Origin: Corylus avellana
Lineage: Eukaryota; Streptophyta; Magnoliopsida; Fagales; Betulaceae
Assembly (NCBI RefSeq): GCF_901000735.1
Contig: NC_081543.1
Location: forward strand, 36,824,590 to 36,888,589
Reading direction: 5' to 3'
Length of the DNA: 64,000 nt
A program made the position numbers and the translations under genes. A model generated the notes under the pieces. The model was not told the origin of the DNA. It worked only from the letters and a program-made list of their open reading frames with translations, and made no database searches. Positions 1 through 11,609 of the stretch are shown here, one piece after another (positions within the stretch are counted from its first letter, which is position 1; each line of letters starts with the position of its first letter).

Positions 1-895
1 CCATTATCACAACATACAAGGAGGCATGCATAAAGGCAGTGATAGAGAGTGAGAGAGAAGTGAATATATATATATATATATATATAAAATAATATATAAA
101 GAAAGTAAATAGTGAAATACTTAAATTCTTATTTAAAAATAATAAAAAAAAATTTATTTAAGACCCTTGAATTACTACATATTTTGAGAAGATCTTATTA
201 AATTTTTTAAAAATTCAATTTTATATAATGAATTTTCAATTTGACACAATATACCTATATCCTTCAAATTTTAAACGTTAAAAGTGATTAAATGACCTTT
301 ATACTCTTAATTTTTTTTATAAAATTTTAAATTTATCATTAATTTTAAATTAAAAAAAAATTAAAGGGTAATTTAGTTATTTTATTCATTTCAGTTAAAA
401 ATTAATGGCTGAATCTGATGAGGAGAGTAATTTGAATCAAATTAAAAGTTTACGAGATTAAATTAAAAATTTTTAAAAATAATTTAAAAATACGTAAGAG
501 TTCAAGAATTTAAAGTAAAGTTTTATATTAAAAATAAATAAGCAAAATAAAAATGGTAGGTTTTGAGTAGTTAGTCATCATTGCTCTGTGTAGATAAAGT
601 TCTTCCATCAATCACTTTTTCACACAAAACAATGAACTATATATATATATAACACAAAAAATCTAAAAGGAAACTCACCTTAATGCTATTAATGGCGGTG
701 CAGTAAATCACATCAACAGATATATGAGCATCAACGCATTAAAACGGAAGTGACTTGTACAACTTTCGTTTGTCTTCACAAACCTCCCGCCCGCCCAAAT
801 TTTCAAAGAGATCAACCGACGCAATGCTTTGCCGAAACCCAAACACCGCAACGGTTTCCTGCTCGCAACGCTTCAGGCATCATCATCATCACCAC
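1..895. other. AT-rich upstream region of the F-box gene
   Basis: There is no gene here. The stretch is AT-rich, with an (AT)n run near 65-87 and another near 640-652. Bases from about 1 to 240 match about 6300-6500, the upstream part of the second tandem copy, so this is the left part of a duplicated unit that may extend beyond the window edge. The last 150 bases become C-rich, as expected of a core promoter. Confidence 0.6.
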
Positions 896-902
896 TATAA
901 AA
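896..902 (+). promoter_or_regulatory. Putative TATA box of the F-box gene
   Basis: TATAAAA in a C-rich setting lies 95 bases before the ATG at 991, which would place transcription start near 925-935. The 5' leader would contain a short (AT)n run just before the ATG. This promoter is absent from the second tandem copy. Confidence 0.5.
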
Positions 903-990
903 CCCCACCATCTGCTTCCTTCAAATCCCAGGCTTTTTTCGAACAAAACTCACAGACGACACAGACATACATATATATATATATACAGAG

Positions 991-3860
991 ATGGCCAGGA
1001 ATTCGGACATGTTCAACAAGTTGACAGACTACCTTCTCTTCATCATCGTCTCTCTGTTGCCCTTCAAAGAGGCGGCAAGAACCAGCGTTCTCTCCAAGCG
1101 TTGGCGCCATGTCTGGCGCGCAACGAAGAACATTGACTTCAATGAGAGATTCTTTGTGAGAGCCGGCGAACCGGACGAAATCCAAGAGTCCCAGAGACTT
1201 TTTTTCGTCCATTTTGTCCGGCAATGGATGGAAAACTACCAAGAACCGCTTGTAGAAAACTTTCAACTCACCTTCACGAAGCCCGGAAGCTTCCGTGACG
1301 ATATGGACCGCTGCATTGCATTTGCCGTCAACCGTAGCGTGAGATTTTTAGCCGTTGATTTCTCTGACCCGACATGGGGGGAAGACGATCTCGACGACCA
1401 TGCAGCGTTGTTTGACTTGCCGTTGACCGTGTACGGACACGCAGTTCTCGAGTCTCTAAAGTTGTTCTCTTGCAGTTTTCGGATGTCTGAGTTTGTCAAC
1501 TTCGGATTGCTTAAGGATGTCTCATTGGGTTGGGTTGAATTAAGGATGTCTGCCATTGAAGCAATCTTAGTGAACTGTCCCCTGCTACAGAGTTTGAGTT
1601 TGAAGAAGTGTTGGAACATTGAGCACCTTGATATCAAGGTGCCAAATTTGCAGCTGAGAAATTTGTTCATCGACAAGTGCAAATTTCTTCAAGATTGGTA
1701 TGGGATTGAAGCACCAAATTTAAGGTTGTTCAAGTATTCTGGGGCTGTGGGGTTTTTTGAGGTTGAGATAAACAGGGAGGTTATGGAAGAGGCTGATCTT
1801 GATTTTGGGCTTGAGTTTGAGTTTGATGCAGCAGCAGGTCATATTCTCTATCAACTCCTTGAACAAATTTACCCCATCAGGATTTTGACCGTTTGCAGTT
1901 ACATGCTTCAGGTATATATCATTAATTCCTTTAACTTTTTACCAATTCAACTTCTTTTTATATATATCAGATTTTTTTTTTGGTTTTTGGTAAGCATATG
2001 GTGCCTGGTTTAACATTTGGAGTACTTTACTTGTATATATTTGTACAACATTTCTAGGCACCATGAATTCGAGTGAATTTCCTCCAAATTTTGATTTTAT
2101 GTGAAGATTGATTTCAAATGCATAAAGATCTTCTCTTGAAGGAATCAGTAATTTTGATGTGGGGGAAAAATTATAAAAATATTTTGTTGTGGGGAAAACA
2201 ATGTACTCGCTTGGTAATGCTTTTTAGATTGAGCTTTCTGTTTTTTTTTTTTTTTTGGTTGTAATGTGATATATAAAAATAAAAGCTATTTTGAGTGTTT
2301 TATATTTTGTTGTGGACAAATATTCAACATTATATATTTGAGAAAGAATAATATTGTTCACACGTATTTTAATTGATTTTTCATGTTAATTATTTTTTTT
2401 TAAAAAAAAATTTGATAGCATTTCTGAAAAAAGCTGGTTTCACTTGTTTCATGAGGTGGGCTTCTTTTGCATTAGTGTCCACCTTAAAGAGTTATACTTA
2501 TGAGTGACAATTTGTGTTCGCTTGTCATAGGTCGTGTTAAGACATACGTGAATGATGGCTATGTTTGGTAACAGACCGGGCTAGCACTGTAGCTGGAACG
2601 GTACTGTTTCAGCTACAGTGCCAGCAGCAAAAATTAATTTTTTACTTCATTTTTTTTTTAAAGCAAAGAAAAAAAAAATGAGGAGAAAGATGGGGTGGTT
2701 CCAGCCACCCCTTGGCCAAAATGGGGTGGCCGGACCACCCCATTTTTGGCCAAGGGGGTGGCTCCTGGCCTATCTGGGGTATGGGGTGGCCGAAACCACA
2801 CCTAGCCCGGACCACCCCCAAATGCACCTGATCCCTCCTTTTTTTTTTGGCCGGCCACCCCCTTGGCCATGGGGGTGGTCGAACCACCCCCAGATCGGTC
2901 AGGGGGTGGCTGGAATCACCCCATCTTTCTCCTCATTTTTTTTTTTTTNNNNNNNNNNNNNNNNNNNNNNNNNNNNNNNNNNNNNNNNNNNNNNNNNNNN
3001 NNNNNNNGCTGGCACTGTAGCTGGAACGGTACTGTTCCAGCTACAGTGCCGGCCCGGTCTGTTGCCAAACATAGCCGATATAAGTCAATCCTCACTTAAA
3101 TTTTTTTAATTAAACGGGTTAAACTCTTTTAACTTTAATTTTTCAGTTTCATGTTAAGTTGTTGTCTGCCTAAATTTCCACCCCCCATATTGAAAGAAGC
3201 CAAAGAAAAAGAAAAGTAGAAGCTTGAAAGTGGGAACTAACAACTATTCTCCTTGTCTTCACAATTTGTAGGTTATTCCCTGTGGAGATGAACCATTCAA
3301 GATGGATTTTCCCCTGAACTTAACGCACTTAACATTGAAGGCTGCTCTGCATGAACATGAATTTTTTGGAATGTGCTTCTTCCTGCGCAGTAGTCCTTGT
3401 TTGGAGACTCTCACAATCCAAATAGGCCCCGGAAGAGTGTTTCCTGTGAGTATTATTATTAGCAAGGGTTTTTCAAAAAACACATACACTTTTGCCTTGA
3501 AAGTAAAAACCCCAGGTATGATTTTTCCTTATTTTGTTTGTTTTATAGGATTACGCGCCCCCATTTCCGCTGGCGCCTGATAACTTCTGGGAGCAGAAGT
3601 TCCCCCCCTTCAACTCCTTGCCCTTCGAGTGCTTCAACACTCTTACTGTTGTGGAGGTTGAAGGCTTCAGGGGAACAAGGCATGAACTTCCCTTCCTGCG
3701 CTATTTGATCCGCTCTGGCCATGTCCTGGAACACCTACACATTACTGTTTCAAAGGAAGGTGAAGAAAACGGTGGAAATGTCCAAGCATACCATGAGAGA
3801 GCTCAAGTGCTGCAGACGTTCCAAAAAGCCTCACCAAATCTGCAGATATCCATCTATTAA
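991..3860 (+). CDS. F-box/LRR (FBD-like) protein, three exons
   Basis: Exons 991-1911, 3272-3445 and 3549-3860 join in phase 0 with GT-AG introns and give 468 residues. An F-box lies at about residues 7-50 (LTDYLLFIIVSLLPFKEAAR, then SVLSKRWRHVW). Degenerate leucine-rich repeats follow at about 180-245, and the C-terminal half resembles the FBD region of plant F-box/LRR proteins (FNTLTVVEVEGFRGTRHEL). By family, it should be the substrate-receptor subunit of an SCF ubiquitin ligase that binds a SKP1/ASK protein; the target is unknown. Intron 1 (1912-3271) holds a palindromic element and an N gap. A second copy of exons 2-3 lies 3.8 kb downstream. The longer reading through 1911 into intron 1 is not the real protein end. 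Confidence 0.85.
2557..3076. mobile_element. Foldback/MITE-type element in F-box intron 1, interrupted by N gap
   Basis: The ends are near-perfect inverted repeats of about 68 bases starting GGCTATGTTTGG(T/C)AACAG. Each arm also contains an inner palindrome, GGCACTGTAGCTGGAAC and its complement. The body is full of GGGGTGG/CCACCCC palindromes. Flanking GAT at 2554-2556 and 3077-3079 is a candidate 3 bp target duplication. The corresponding intron of the second copy (about 6865-6875) has the empty site. No transposase is visible, and 59 N lie inside at 2949-3007. TIR style and a 3 bp target are compatible with PIF/Harbinger or CACTA-like non-autonomous elements; I cannot choose. Confidence 0.75.
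2949..3007. other. Assembly gap (59 N)
   Basis: The run of N lies inside the palindromic element, next to a poly-T stretch. Strong foldback plus a homopolymer probably defeated sequencing. Confidence 0.99.
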
Positions 3861-4533
3861 AACAGAGGACCCTGCTGCTCCTATTGGCTACTAGATTTTA
3901 ATAAATGGAGCAGCCCCTATTAGCTATTTGCATAAGAGAAATTTGAAATAAGAACACAATAATCTCTGTTAATTTCTCGTAAAACTTTTGAATTTGCTGG
4001 CTTTCAAACATTTAGCCAGTTGCTTTAACTGGTCAACTTTCTATAAACAGAGGGAACCTTTTATCCTACTTCCTGTCTAAATCTTTGGTGTGAGCATTAG
4101 CATGTTTGTTTATAAATTGTTGCATGCCTTTCAAGTACATATAGACCGAATTATTCTTTGTTTTTTTCTCTTTAATTTCCTTTAGATTTATCAACAAGAT
4201 ATTTGTTCTTGTTTTTATGTTCTTATGGCATTGGGTGCCCCCTCCACTAGGAAAAGAAGATGTAAAAGCATTCTCTGATCTTTGTATTTCTCTGCACGTA
4301 AAAAGCATATGTACTGCTACAACCATTGATAGAATTAGTACTGTTAGAGGGGACAAATATCTCATTCCATTCCTTTCTTACACTGTAGAACTAGAAACTA
4401 GAATTTTTTAAAAAACATAAAAGAAAACCAGAAAATGGAGTCAATCTGCTGGGATCAAACGCATTTTTAAAATATTTTTATTTTCTTCAGCTTTGTACAC
4501 GTGAATAAGAAATCAGTGTTAAAAAAAAACACC

Positions 4534-4698
4534 TCAGAAGTCAGTGATGGGCTCTCCAGCAGTCAGATTTCTCTCTACCGTCCACGGCAAGTTAAACAGC
4601 TTTGCCATGATGAATTTGAAGATCTTGTTCACATTTATGTTGTGGGTGGCGTTCGAGAAGAACAGGGTCGCTTTCATTGCCCTTGCATATGCCCTAGC
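4534..4698 (-). pseudogene. Orphan terminal exon of SGP1-like GTPase gene
   Basis: This 165-base block, with an acceptor-like CAG immediately upstream on the minus strand and a TGA at its end, encodes 54 residues that match the last exon of the complete SGP1-like gene at 8348-8512. There are two changes (S to N in the LFFS motif, I to T three residues from the end). The frame is fully open. No other SGP1 exon accompanies it in this copy, so alone it is a fragment. It lies 3.8 kb downstream of the complete gene on the same strand and could in principle be spliced as an alternative last exon. Confidence 0.8.
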
Positions 4699-4739
4699 CT
4701 GCATGCGTGCAGAAGTAGACTCGATAAATGAATTGAATT

Positions 4740-6300
4740 ATAATTGATATATATAATTTTATATACATGTTTCGATATAATTTGAATTTGACATAAGTTA
4801 AATATAAAATTAAAATATTAGAGTTCCGTTTAACTAAGTTAGTGAGATTATACCTAAATAGTCTTATATTCATACCTTAACACGACTTAAACTCGGTACA
4901 CGAACACAAATTAACATCCCTGATTTATAATCTATCATCTCCGTAAAAGACGGAGATTTATATAAATATATTAAAATTTACCAGTCAATATATACAACCC
5001 AAGTCTAGGTCCAACAAATAAAAATCTTTTTTTTTTGTTTTTTATCTCAAAATGTTATCCTTAAATTCTATTCCAGGCTTTGACAAACATGTGGCCCCTG
5101 TGCCCTCTCTCTAACGCGGTGAGAGAATTATCTAGGATTTTGGCACATGTCCATTTTCAAAGATTGACAGAGGAAGACTTTAAAGTCCTCATAAATTATC
5201 CTTGATATTCTTCAACTTGCTGCATATGCCAGCAAGGCCCAGCAACGATATAGATTACGAGGTGAACATATTATCCCATAATATTAAAGGGGTTCTATTG
5301 TTTGGTTGACACTATTATAATGAATTCTTTCATTAACACGTGAAATATTTAATTAAAATAATTAGTAAATTGAGGAGACAGAGGTTAAACTCAAAACATC
5401 TGTTCCAAATACCATGTTAAATTATTTTTTATCTGAAAAAAAAAACAAAAACAAACAATGGTAGAAAATAGTTCAAATAGAGATCATCGATCCATGACTA
5501 CACTTATTATACATACAAACTCCCATAAGCAATCACAATGCGCTGACTCCACTTCCACTTATAATAAAAACATATCTAAAGCCAAGTGTGACTCGTGTTA
5601 GAGTTAGCCTTTAGCAAAAGAATTTGGTAGTCTTCTCCACTCTCGGAACATAACTTGAGCTGAACCTCGGCAAAGTGCGATGTCGGCGGCGTGAGAAAGA
5701 GAGGGGGAGAGCGGCAGAGTGCGACGTCGGCAACGGGTGGAGACAGAGAGCGATGTGCGAAGAGAGAGAGAGAGTGGCGAGGGGCAAGCGAAGATAGTGA
5801 GTCATCGAGAGGGAGAAAGAGGGGAAAATCAAAGAGTGATGGAGAAAGAAGAGGGGTGGGCACGGCTTGAGAGTGTGAGGAGAGCTGGAGAGGGAAAAAT
5901 GTTTTAGGTTTAGGAGGTCCTCCGTCCTTTAGTTTTTTTTTTTTTTTTAATAATTATAAACGTGTCTGGTGGGTCACTTACAGATTGATCTACCACACAC
6001 AAAATAAACGGGTTGACCCGTTTATGACCCAAACCCTTTTAGGGTAAACTCAAACTCGGTAACTTTATGTCGTGTTTGTGTCGAGTTCGTGGGTCATATC
6101 AAAATTGTCAGCCCTAGGTCCCTTCGATAAATAAACCTGAGATAAATAAAAAATACATAAAAATATAAAAAATAAAAAAATAAAAAGAAGAAAAAAAAAG
6201 AAGAAGTAGTAGATTGAAGATCTAAGCTCATGGCATCGTGCGTCACCTCCATGTAGTACCACTTGATCGCGTTGAAAGCTCATGATCAAGGCCATATCCC
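4740..6300. other. AT-rich spacer between tandem copies, dispersed repeats
   Basis: No gene is supported. Up to about 5445 it belongs to the duplicated unit. From 5450 to about 6290 it is unique within the window and contains a GA-rich block (5690-5895) with only low-complexity reading frames. Near 6005-6115 is a repeat of the 'gggttgacccgtttatgacccaa' and 'tcgtgggtcatatcaaaat' kind. Relatives of this repeat occur at 4850-4910 and 14925-15265. Confidence 0.5.
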
Positions 6301-6504
6301 ACCAAAAGAAGAATCACAACATAAGGTGGAGGTATGCAAAAAATGATTAAAAATAATATTTAAAGAAAATAGAAAGTGAAATAGACAACATACTTAAATT
6401 CGTATTTAAAAATAGAAAAAACTTTATTTTAAACTCTTGAATTACTACAAATTTTAAGAAGACCTTCTCAAATTTAAAAATTTTTCAATTTTACCTCTTG
6501 AACT

Positions 6505-6564
6505 TTCAGTTACATGCTTCAGGTATATATCATTAATTCCTTTAACTTTTTACCAATTCAACTT

Positions 6565-6604
<40 letters not shown>

Positions 6605-7666
6605 TTTTTTTTTTTTTTTTTATTAATCAGCATTTGGAGTACTTGACTTGTATATATGCACAACATTTCTAGGCACCATGAATTCGAGTGAATTTCCTCC
6701 AAATTTTGATTTTATGTGAAGATTGAATTCAAATGCATAAACATCTTCTCCTGAAGGAATCAGGAATTTTGATGCGGGGGAAAAGTTATAAAAATATTTT
6801 GATATACATTTCCAAGAGGTACTTCAATCGGCTGGTCTTCATACTACTTCTTAACATAGGCGAATGATGTAAGTCAACCCTAACATGACTTATTTAATTA
6901 AACGGGTCAAACTCCTTAATCTTAATTCTTCAATTTCATGTTGAGTTTTTGTCGAAAAATTACGAGGCCTAAATTTCCACCCCCCATATTAAAAGAAGCC
7001 AAAGAAAAAGATAAACAGAAACTTGAAAGTGGAAAGTGGAAACTAACAACTATTCTCCTTATCTTCACAATTTGTAGGTTATTCCCTGTGGAGATGAACC
7101 ATTCAAGATGGATTTTCCCCTGAACTTAACGCACTTAACATTGAAGGCTGCTCTGCATGAACATGAATTTTTTGGAATATGCTTCTTCCTGCGCAGTAGT
7201 CCTTGTTTGGAGACTCTCACAATCCAAATAGGCCCCGGAAGAGTGTTTCCTGTGAGTATTATTATTAGCGAGGGTTTTTCAAAAAACACATACACTTTTG
7301 CCTTGAAAGTAAAAACCCCAGATATGATTTTTCCTTATTTTGTTTGTTTTATAGGATTACGCGCCCCCATTTCCGCTGGGGCCCGATAACTTCTGGGAGA
7401 AGAAGTTCCCCCCCTTCAACTCCTTACCCTTCGAGTGCTTCAACACTCTTACTGTTGTGGAGGTTGAAGGCTTCAGGGGAACAAGGCATGAACTTCCCTT
7501 CCTGCGCTATTTGATCCGCTCTGGTCATGTCCTGGAACACCTACACATTACTGTATCAAAGGAAGGTGAAGAAAATGGTGGAAATGTCCAAGCATACCAT
7601 GAGAGAGCTCAAGTGCTGCAGACGTTCCCAAAAGCCTCACCAAATCTGCAGATATCTATCTATTAA
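6505..7666 (+). pseudogene. Headless F-box/LRR gene copy (exons 2-3 only)
   Basis: Exon 2 (7078-7251) and exon 3 (7355-7666) are the same lengths as in the intact gene. They keep their splice signals and open frames, with only a few substitutions (for example M to I, A to G, Q to K, Q to P). Exon 1, which encodes the F-box, and the promoter are deleted; the residual match begins in the last bases of exon 1 near 6505 (TTTCAGTTACATGCTTCAGG). It cannot encode an F-box protein unless fused to an upstream exon. The open frames suggest recent duplication. Confidence 0.8.
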
Positions 7667-8347
7667 AACAGAGGACTCTCTGCTTCTTCTGCTGCTCCTA
7701 TTGGCTACTACATTTTAATAAATGGAGCAGCCCCTATTAGCTATTTGTATAAGAGAAATTTGAAATAAGAACACAATAATCTCTATTAATTTCTCGTAAA
7801 ACTTTTGAATTTGCTGGCTTTCAAACATTTAGCCAGTTGCTTTAACTGGTCAACTTTCTATAAACAGAGGGAACCTTTTATCCTACTTCCTGTCTTAATC
7901 TTTTGTGTGAGCATTAGTATGTTTGTTTATAAATTGTTGCATGCCTTTCAAGTACATATAGATCGAATTATTCCTTGTTTTTTTCTCTTTAATTTCCTTT
8001 AGATTTATCAAGATATTTGTTCTTGTTTTTATGTTCTTATGGCATTGGGTGCCCCCTCCACTAGGAAAAGAAGATGTAAAAAGCATTCTCTGATCTTTGT
8101 ATTTCTCTGCATGTAAAAGCATGTGTACTGCTACAACCATTGATAGAATCAGTACTGTTAGAGGGAACAAATATCTCATTCCATTCCTTTCTTACACTGT
8201 AGAAGTAGAAACTAGAATTTTTTAAAAAACATAAAAGAAAACCAGAAAATGGAGTCAATCTGCTGGGATCAAACGCATTTTTAAAATATTTTTATTTTCT
8301 TCAGCTTTGTACACGTGAATAAGAAATCAGTGGAGAAAAAAAACACC

Positions 8348-11300
8348 TCAGAAGTCAATGATGGGCTCTCCAGCAGTCAGATTTCTCTCTACCGTCCACG
8401 GCAAGTTAAACAGCTTGGCCATGATGAATTTGAAAATCTTGTTCACATTTATGTTGTGGGTGGCGCTCGAGAAGAACAGGGTCGCTTTCATTGCCCTTGC
8501 ATATGCCCTAGCCTGCATGCGTGCAGAAGTAGACTCCATAAATAAATTGAGTTATAATTAACATATATAATTTTATATACATATTTTCATATAATTTGAA
8601 TTCGACACATAATATAATATAAATTCAACACAAACTTAATATAAAATTAAAAAGTTAAAGTTTCGTTCAATTAAGTTGATCAAGTTATAATTGACCTATA
8701 TAGTCTTATATCCATACTTTAACACGACTTAAATTCAATACACAAACACAAATTAATACTCATAATTTATAATTTATCATCTCCGTAAAAGACGGAAATT
8801 TATATAAATATATTAAAATTTACCAGTCAATATATACAACCCAAGTCTAGGTCCAACAAATAAAAATCTTCTTTTTTTTCTCAAAATGTTATCCTTAAAT
8901 TCTATTCCAGCCTTTGACAAACATGTGGCCCCCTGTGCTCTCTCTTTAACGCGGAGAGAGAATTATTTAGGATTTTGGCACATGTCCATTTTCAAAGATT
9001 GACAGAGGAAGACTTTAAAGTCCCCATAAATTATCCTCGACATTCTTCAACTTGCTGCATATGCCAGCGAGGCCCAGCAACGATATAGATTATGAGGTGA
9101 ACATATTATCTGCCATAATATTAAAGCTGTTCTATTGTTTGGTTAACACTATTATATGGAATTCTTCCTTTAATCCATTAAATATTTAATTGAAATAATA
9201 AATAAATTTGTGAGGGTAAAGATATTCACCACGCCTGGCGTGCATCAACAGTGATGCACGCCAGGCACAAAATTTTGTGAAGACAGAAGTCAAACTCAAA
9301 ACATCTGTTCTAAATACCATGTTAAATTATTCTTTATCTGAAAGAGTTTAAGTGGGGAAAAATAATTAAATAAGTGAACTTAAAGTCCATTTGGTCGTGT
9401 AGTTTTTAAGGCAAAAGTGTGTTTTTAAACTAATAATTACAAAAGTGTCTTATTTGGGAGTGTGTATTTTTCAAAATCGTATAATTTAAAGGCTAAAATG
9501 TTATTATAAAGGTCAAATCGTGATTTTATCAAAAGTCCAAACAATATTTTTTTAAATTTATATTTTTTAAGTCGTCCATTTAAAAATAAAAAAAAATCAC
9601 AAAATCAAACTAAGCCTTAAGCATTTAATTAATATTCTAACAAAACAATCTCTTTCTTCTTCTTTTTTTTCTTCCATTTTTTATCAAATTCAATTCAAGA
9701 GAAACATGATGGGTGGAGTCACTTATAATTACCTGAGTCACGATCGTCCATTGCAAATCCGGGGGAAGTCTAACAAAATCATCAAATTTTGTTCCTATTA
9801 TTATGGGAATTGCCGTCTACATATAACAAAAATAAATTAATAAATTAGATAAGAGAAAACCTTTTATCAAGACCATCCTAATAAGTTAATAACACCTATT
9901 TTACAGCCATCGATTAATAACCGACACATAAGCAAAAACATAAAAAGTCCACAAAAATAATTTGGACCAAAATACACTAGATTTTAAGGTGATAAAATTC
10001 CTAAAAGATGAACGTTCCACTTCTTAGTTTTAGTTTTGAATCAAAAAACGAATTTCGAGGTATTAGAAATATGTTTTGAGGCATTAGAAATGGGTTTTTG
10101 AGCATTATAAATAAGTTTTGAGACATTATAAGCTGGTTTTGAGGCGGGTCACGGCATGCGGGCTTTGAGGTGTTCACCGCCAACTAGACCCGTGAGTTCG
10201 GCGAGACCCACGGCATGGGTCTAACCTGGGTCTTACTGCTACGGATTTTTTTTTCTCTGATTTGGTGTGATTGTTCTCACTTTTATTTTTTACATTTTTT
10301 TAAAATTGATGATGTGTCATATAGTAATTAAAGGCTACAAAAAGAGTATTATCATAGTAGGGTCGCTCATTAGATAAATATAATATCATTGGGGCTCCAC
10401 TCACTCAAGAAAAAGGAAGCTGGATAAATCATACCAACATATTTTGCAGGGCAAGAATCAAGTTTGAAATCAATTAATGTTCTTAATGGGAAAAATATGA
10501 ATTTGACATGACATAAAATAAATGATAATTATTATATGTCTTTTACTTAAACAGTCACTTTATTCATAATAAAATTTCAATTATTAGCATAAAACATAAA
10601 TCAATGAATGCCTCATCAACATCAATGGAGTAACTGTGCTAATTAAAAGCATTTGCATCAAATTTTAATAACTGATAGTAACAGCTTATTTAGAATTAAT
10701 TGCAATTAATTAATTAATTAGTACCTGATTCCACTTTCTTGCTTGACTATACCACCCAATAACACTGCAAAATAAAATGCACAGAAATTAAAAACCCGAT
10801 TAAGTTTCAATAAATATAAACATGATTCATTATTCAAATAATATACAGAAATTAAAAACCACACCTGTTTAGTGTACTCCGACTTGTAAGATCAAACATA
10901 AACAAAATTGCTACTGCATCTTTACAAGCAACAGGAACATGGTCGAGTGATCCATGGTCGCCTATGGAAGAATTTACCCATAAATTTCTTATATAATCGG
11001 AGGAAAAATTAAATTAATTATAATTAATTACCAAAATTAATATAAACCCACCTCCCACATCCCATATGTTAAATGAAATCCTGGCACCTTGAACAGATAA
11101 AGTCTTATCCATCAAGTTTAATCCTGCCATCTGCAAGCTTCTCTTCTCCTGCTCATCTCCTACATATTTTATCTTCAAAAAAAAAAAAAATAAATAAATA
11201 AATAAATGAATTATTAATTGCAGAAAAAATCAGAATAAAATAATAAAATTTCATGTACCACAAAGCTTGTTTTTCCAATCTGGCAATCACCCAACAAGCT

Positions 11301-11609
11301 GATCTTCAAGGTGACCAAATCGGAATCCGAGTCATACCCACTACAAGCCGATGATGACTCATCATCCAAAGATCCCATGGCTGCCTCTATCGCCTCCGGC
11401 GGCAGAAACGACCGGCGGCGGGACAACCTCCGGTACCGGGTTGAGTCTCCTACGGAACAGACAAGAATCCTGTCCCAAATGAATCGAAAAAACTTTCGAA
11501 TAATCGACACCCTTTGGAGTATGCTCCACCGGACGTTGATGCGAACAACTTTTCTGCAAAGCTTGTTCATATTTCTAGCAGCTTGGTGAAGAAACTTGGC
11601 CATGATCAT
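8348..11609 (-). CDS. SGP1-like Ras-type small GTPase, six exons
   Basis: Exons on the minus strand: 11609-11259, 11172-11052, 10961-10865, 10764-10725, 9816-9733 and 8512-8348. All phases agree and the product is 285 residues, or 272 if translation begins at the ATG at 11570 (MNKLCRKVV), which may be the true start. The P-loop GDCQIGKT lies at residues 107-114, followed by a WDVGG switch-II region and a GTKFD guanine-specificity motif. The family resembles yeast Spg1/Tem1 and plant SGP1, implicated in cytokinesis signalling with MAP4K-type kinases; the role here is inferred. The gene converges on the F-box gene, and its last exon lies inside the right duplication copy. The last intron (8513-9732) contains the right duplication boundary. 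A basic N-terminal extension precedes the GTPase domain, as in other plant members. Confidence 0.88.
9214..9273. mobile_element. 60 bp hairpin mini-insertion
   Basis: A perfect inverted repeat with 15-base arms (GCCTGGCGTGCATCA at 9233-9247, complement at 9252-9266) and a 4-base loop sits in a segment missing from the left copy at about 5360. TTTGTGA at 9207-9213 and 9274-9280 looks like a 7 bp target duplication. Similar GC-rich arms occur at 13772-13905. No coding capacity. Confidence 0.6.
10050..10145. repeat. Degenerate tandem repeat, about 21 bp unit
   Basis: Four imperfect units of the form GTTTTGAGGCATTAGAAATGG follow one another in intron 4 of the SGP1-like gene. No function is evident. 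Confidence 0.45.

Larger units (their letters stand above)
1..5445. repeat. Tandem segmental duplication, left copy
   Basis: Sequence from about 1 (perhaps starting further left) to about 5445 recurs at about 6300-9345. Matching blocks include the upstream region, F-box intron 1, exons 2-3, the 3' flank, the SGP1 last exon, and the AT-rich tail ending near 'ccatgttaaattatt'. The left copy carries the full F-box gene but only the last exon of SGP1. Boundaries were judged by eye and are approximate. Confidence 0.8.
6300..9345. repeat. Tandem segmental duplication, right copy
   Basis: This is the second copy of the unit at about 1-5445. It joins directly from sequence matching about 240 to sequence matching about 1896, so about 1.65 kb containing the promoter and exon 1 of the F-box gene is missing. 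It also lacks the palindromic element of intron 1, has an expanded (AT)n run at about 6567-6600, and carries a 60 bp hairpin insertion at 9214-9273 absent from the left copy. Confidence 0.8.

Noticed and set aside
750..1136. Frames overlapping the F-box leader and exon 1
   Set aside because: They are out of frame with the F-box exon and include low-complexity tracts from the 5' leader.
2618..3109. Open frames across the N run in F-box intron 1
   Set aside because: They are translations of a palindromic repeat and of N bases, with no protein-like composition.
5576..5907. Overlapping Arg/Glu-rich and Ser/Leu-rich frames on both strands
   Set aside because: They arise from a GA-repeat tract; low complexity on both strands and no start context or homologue recognised.
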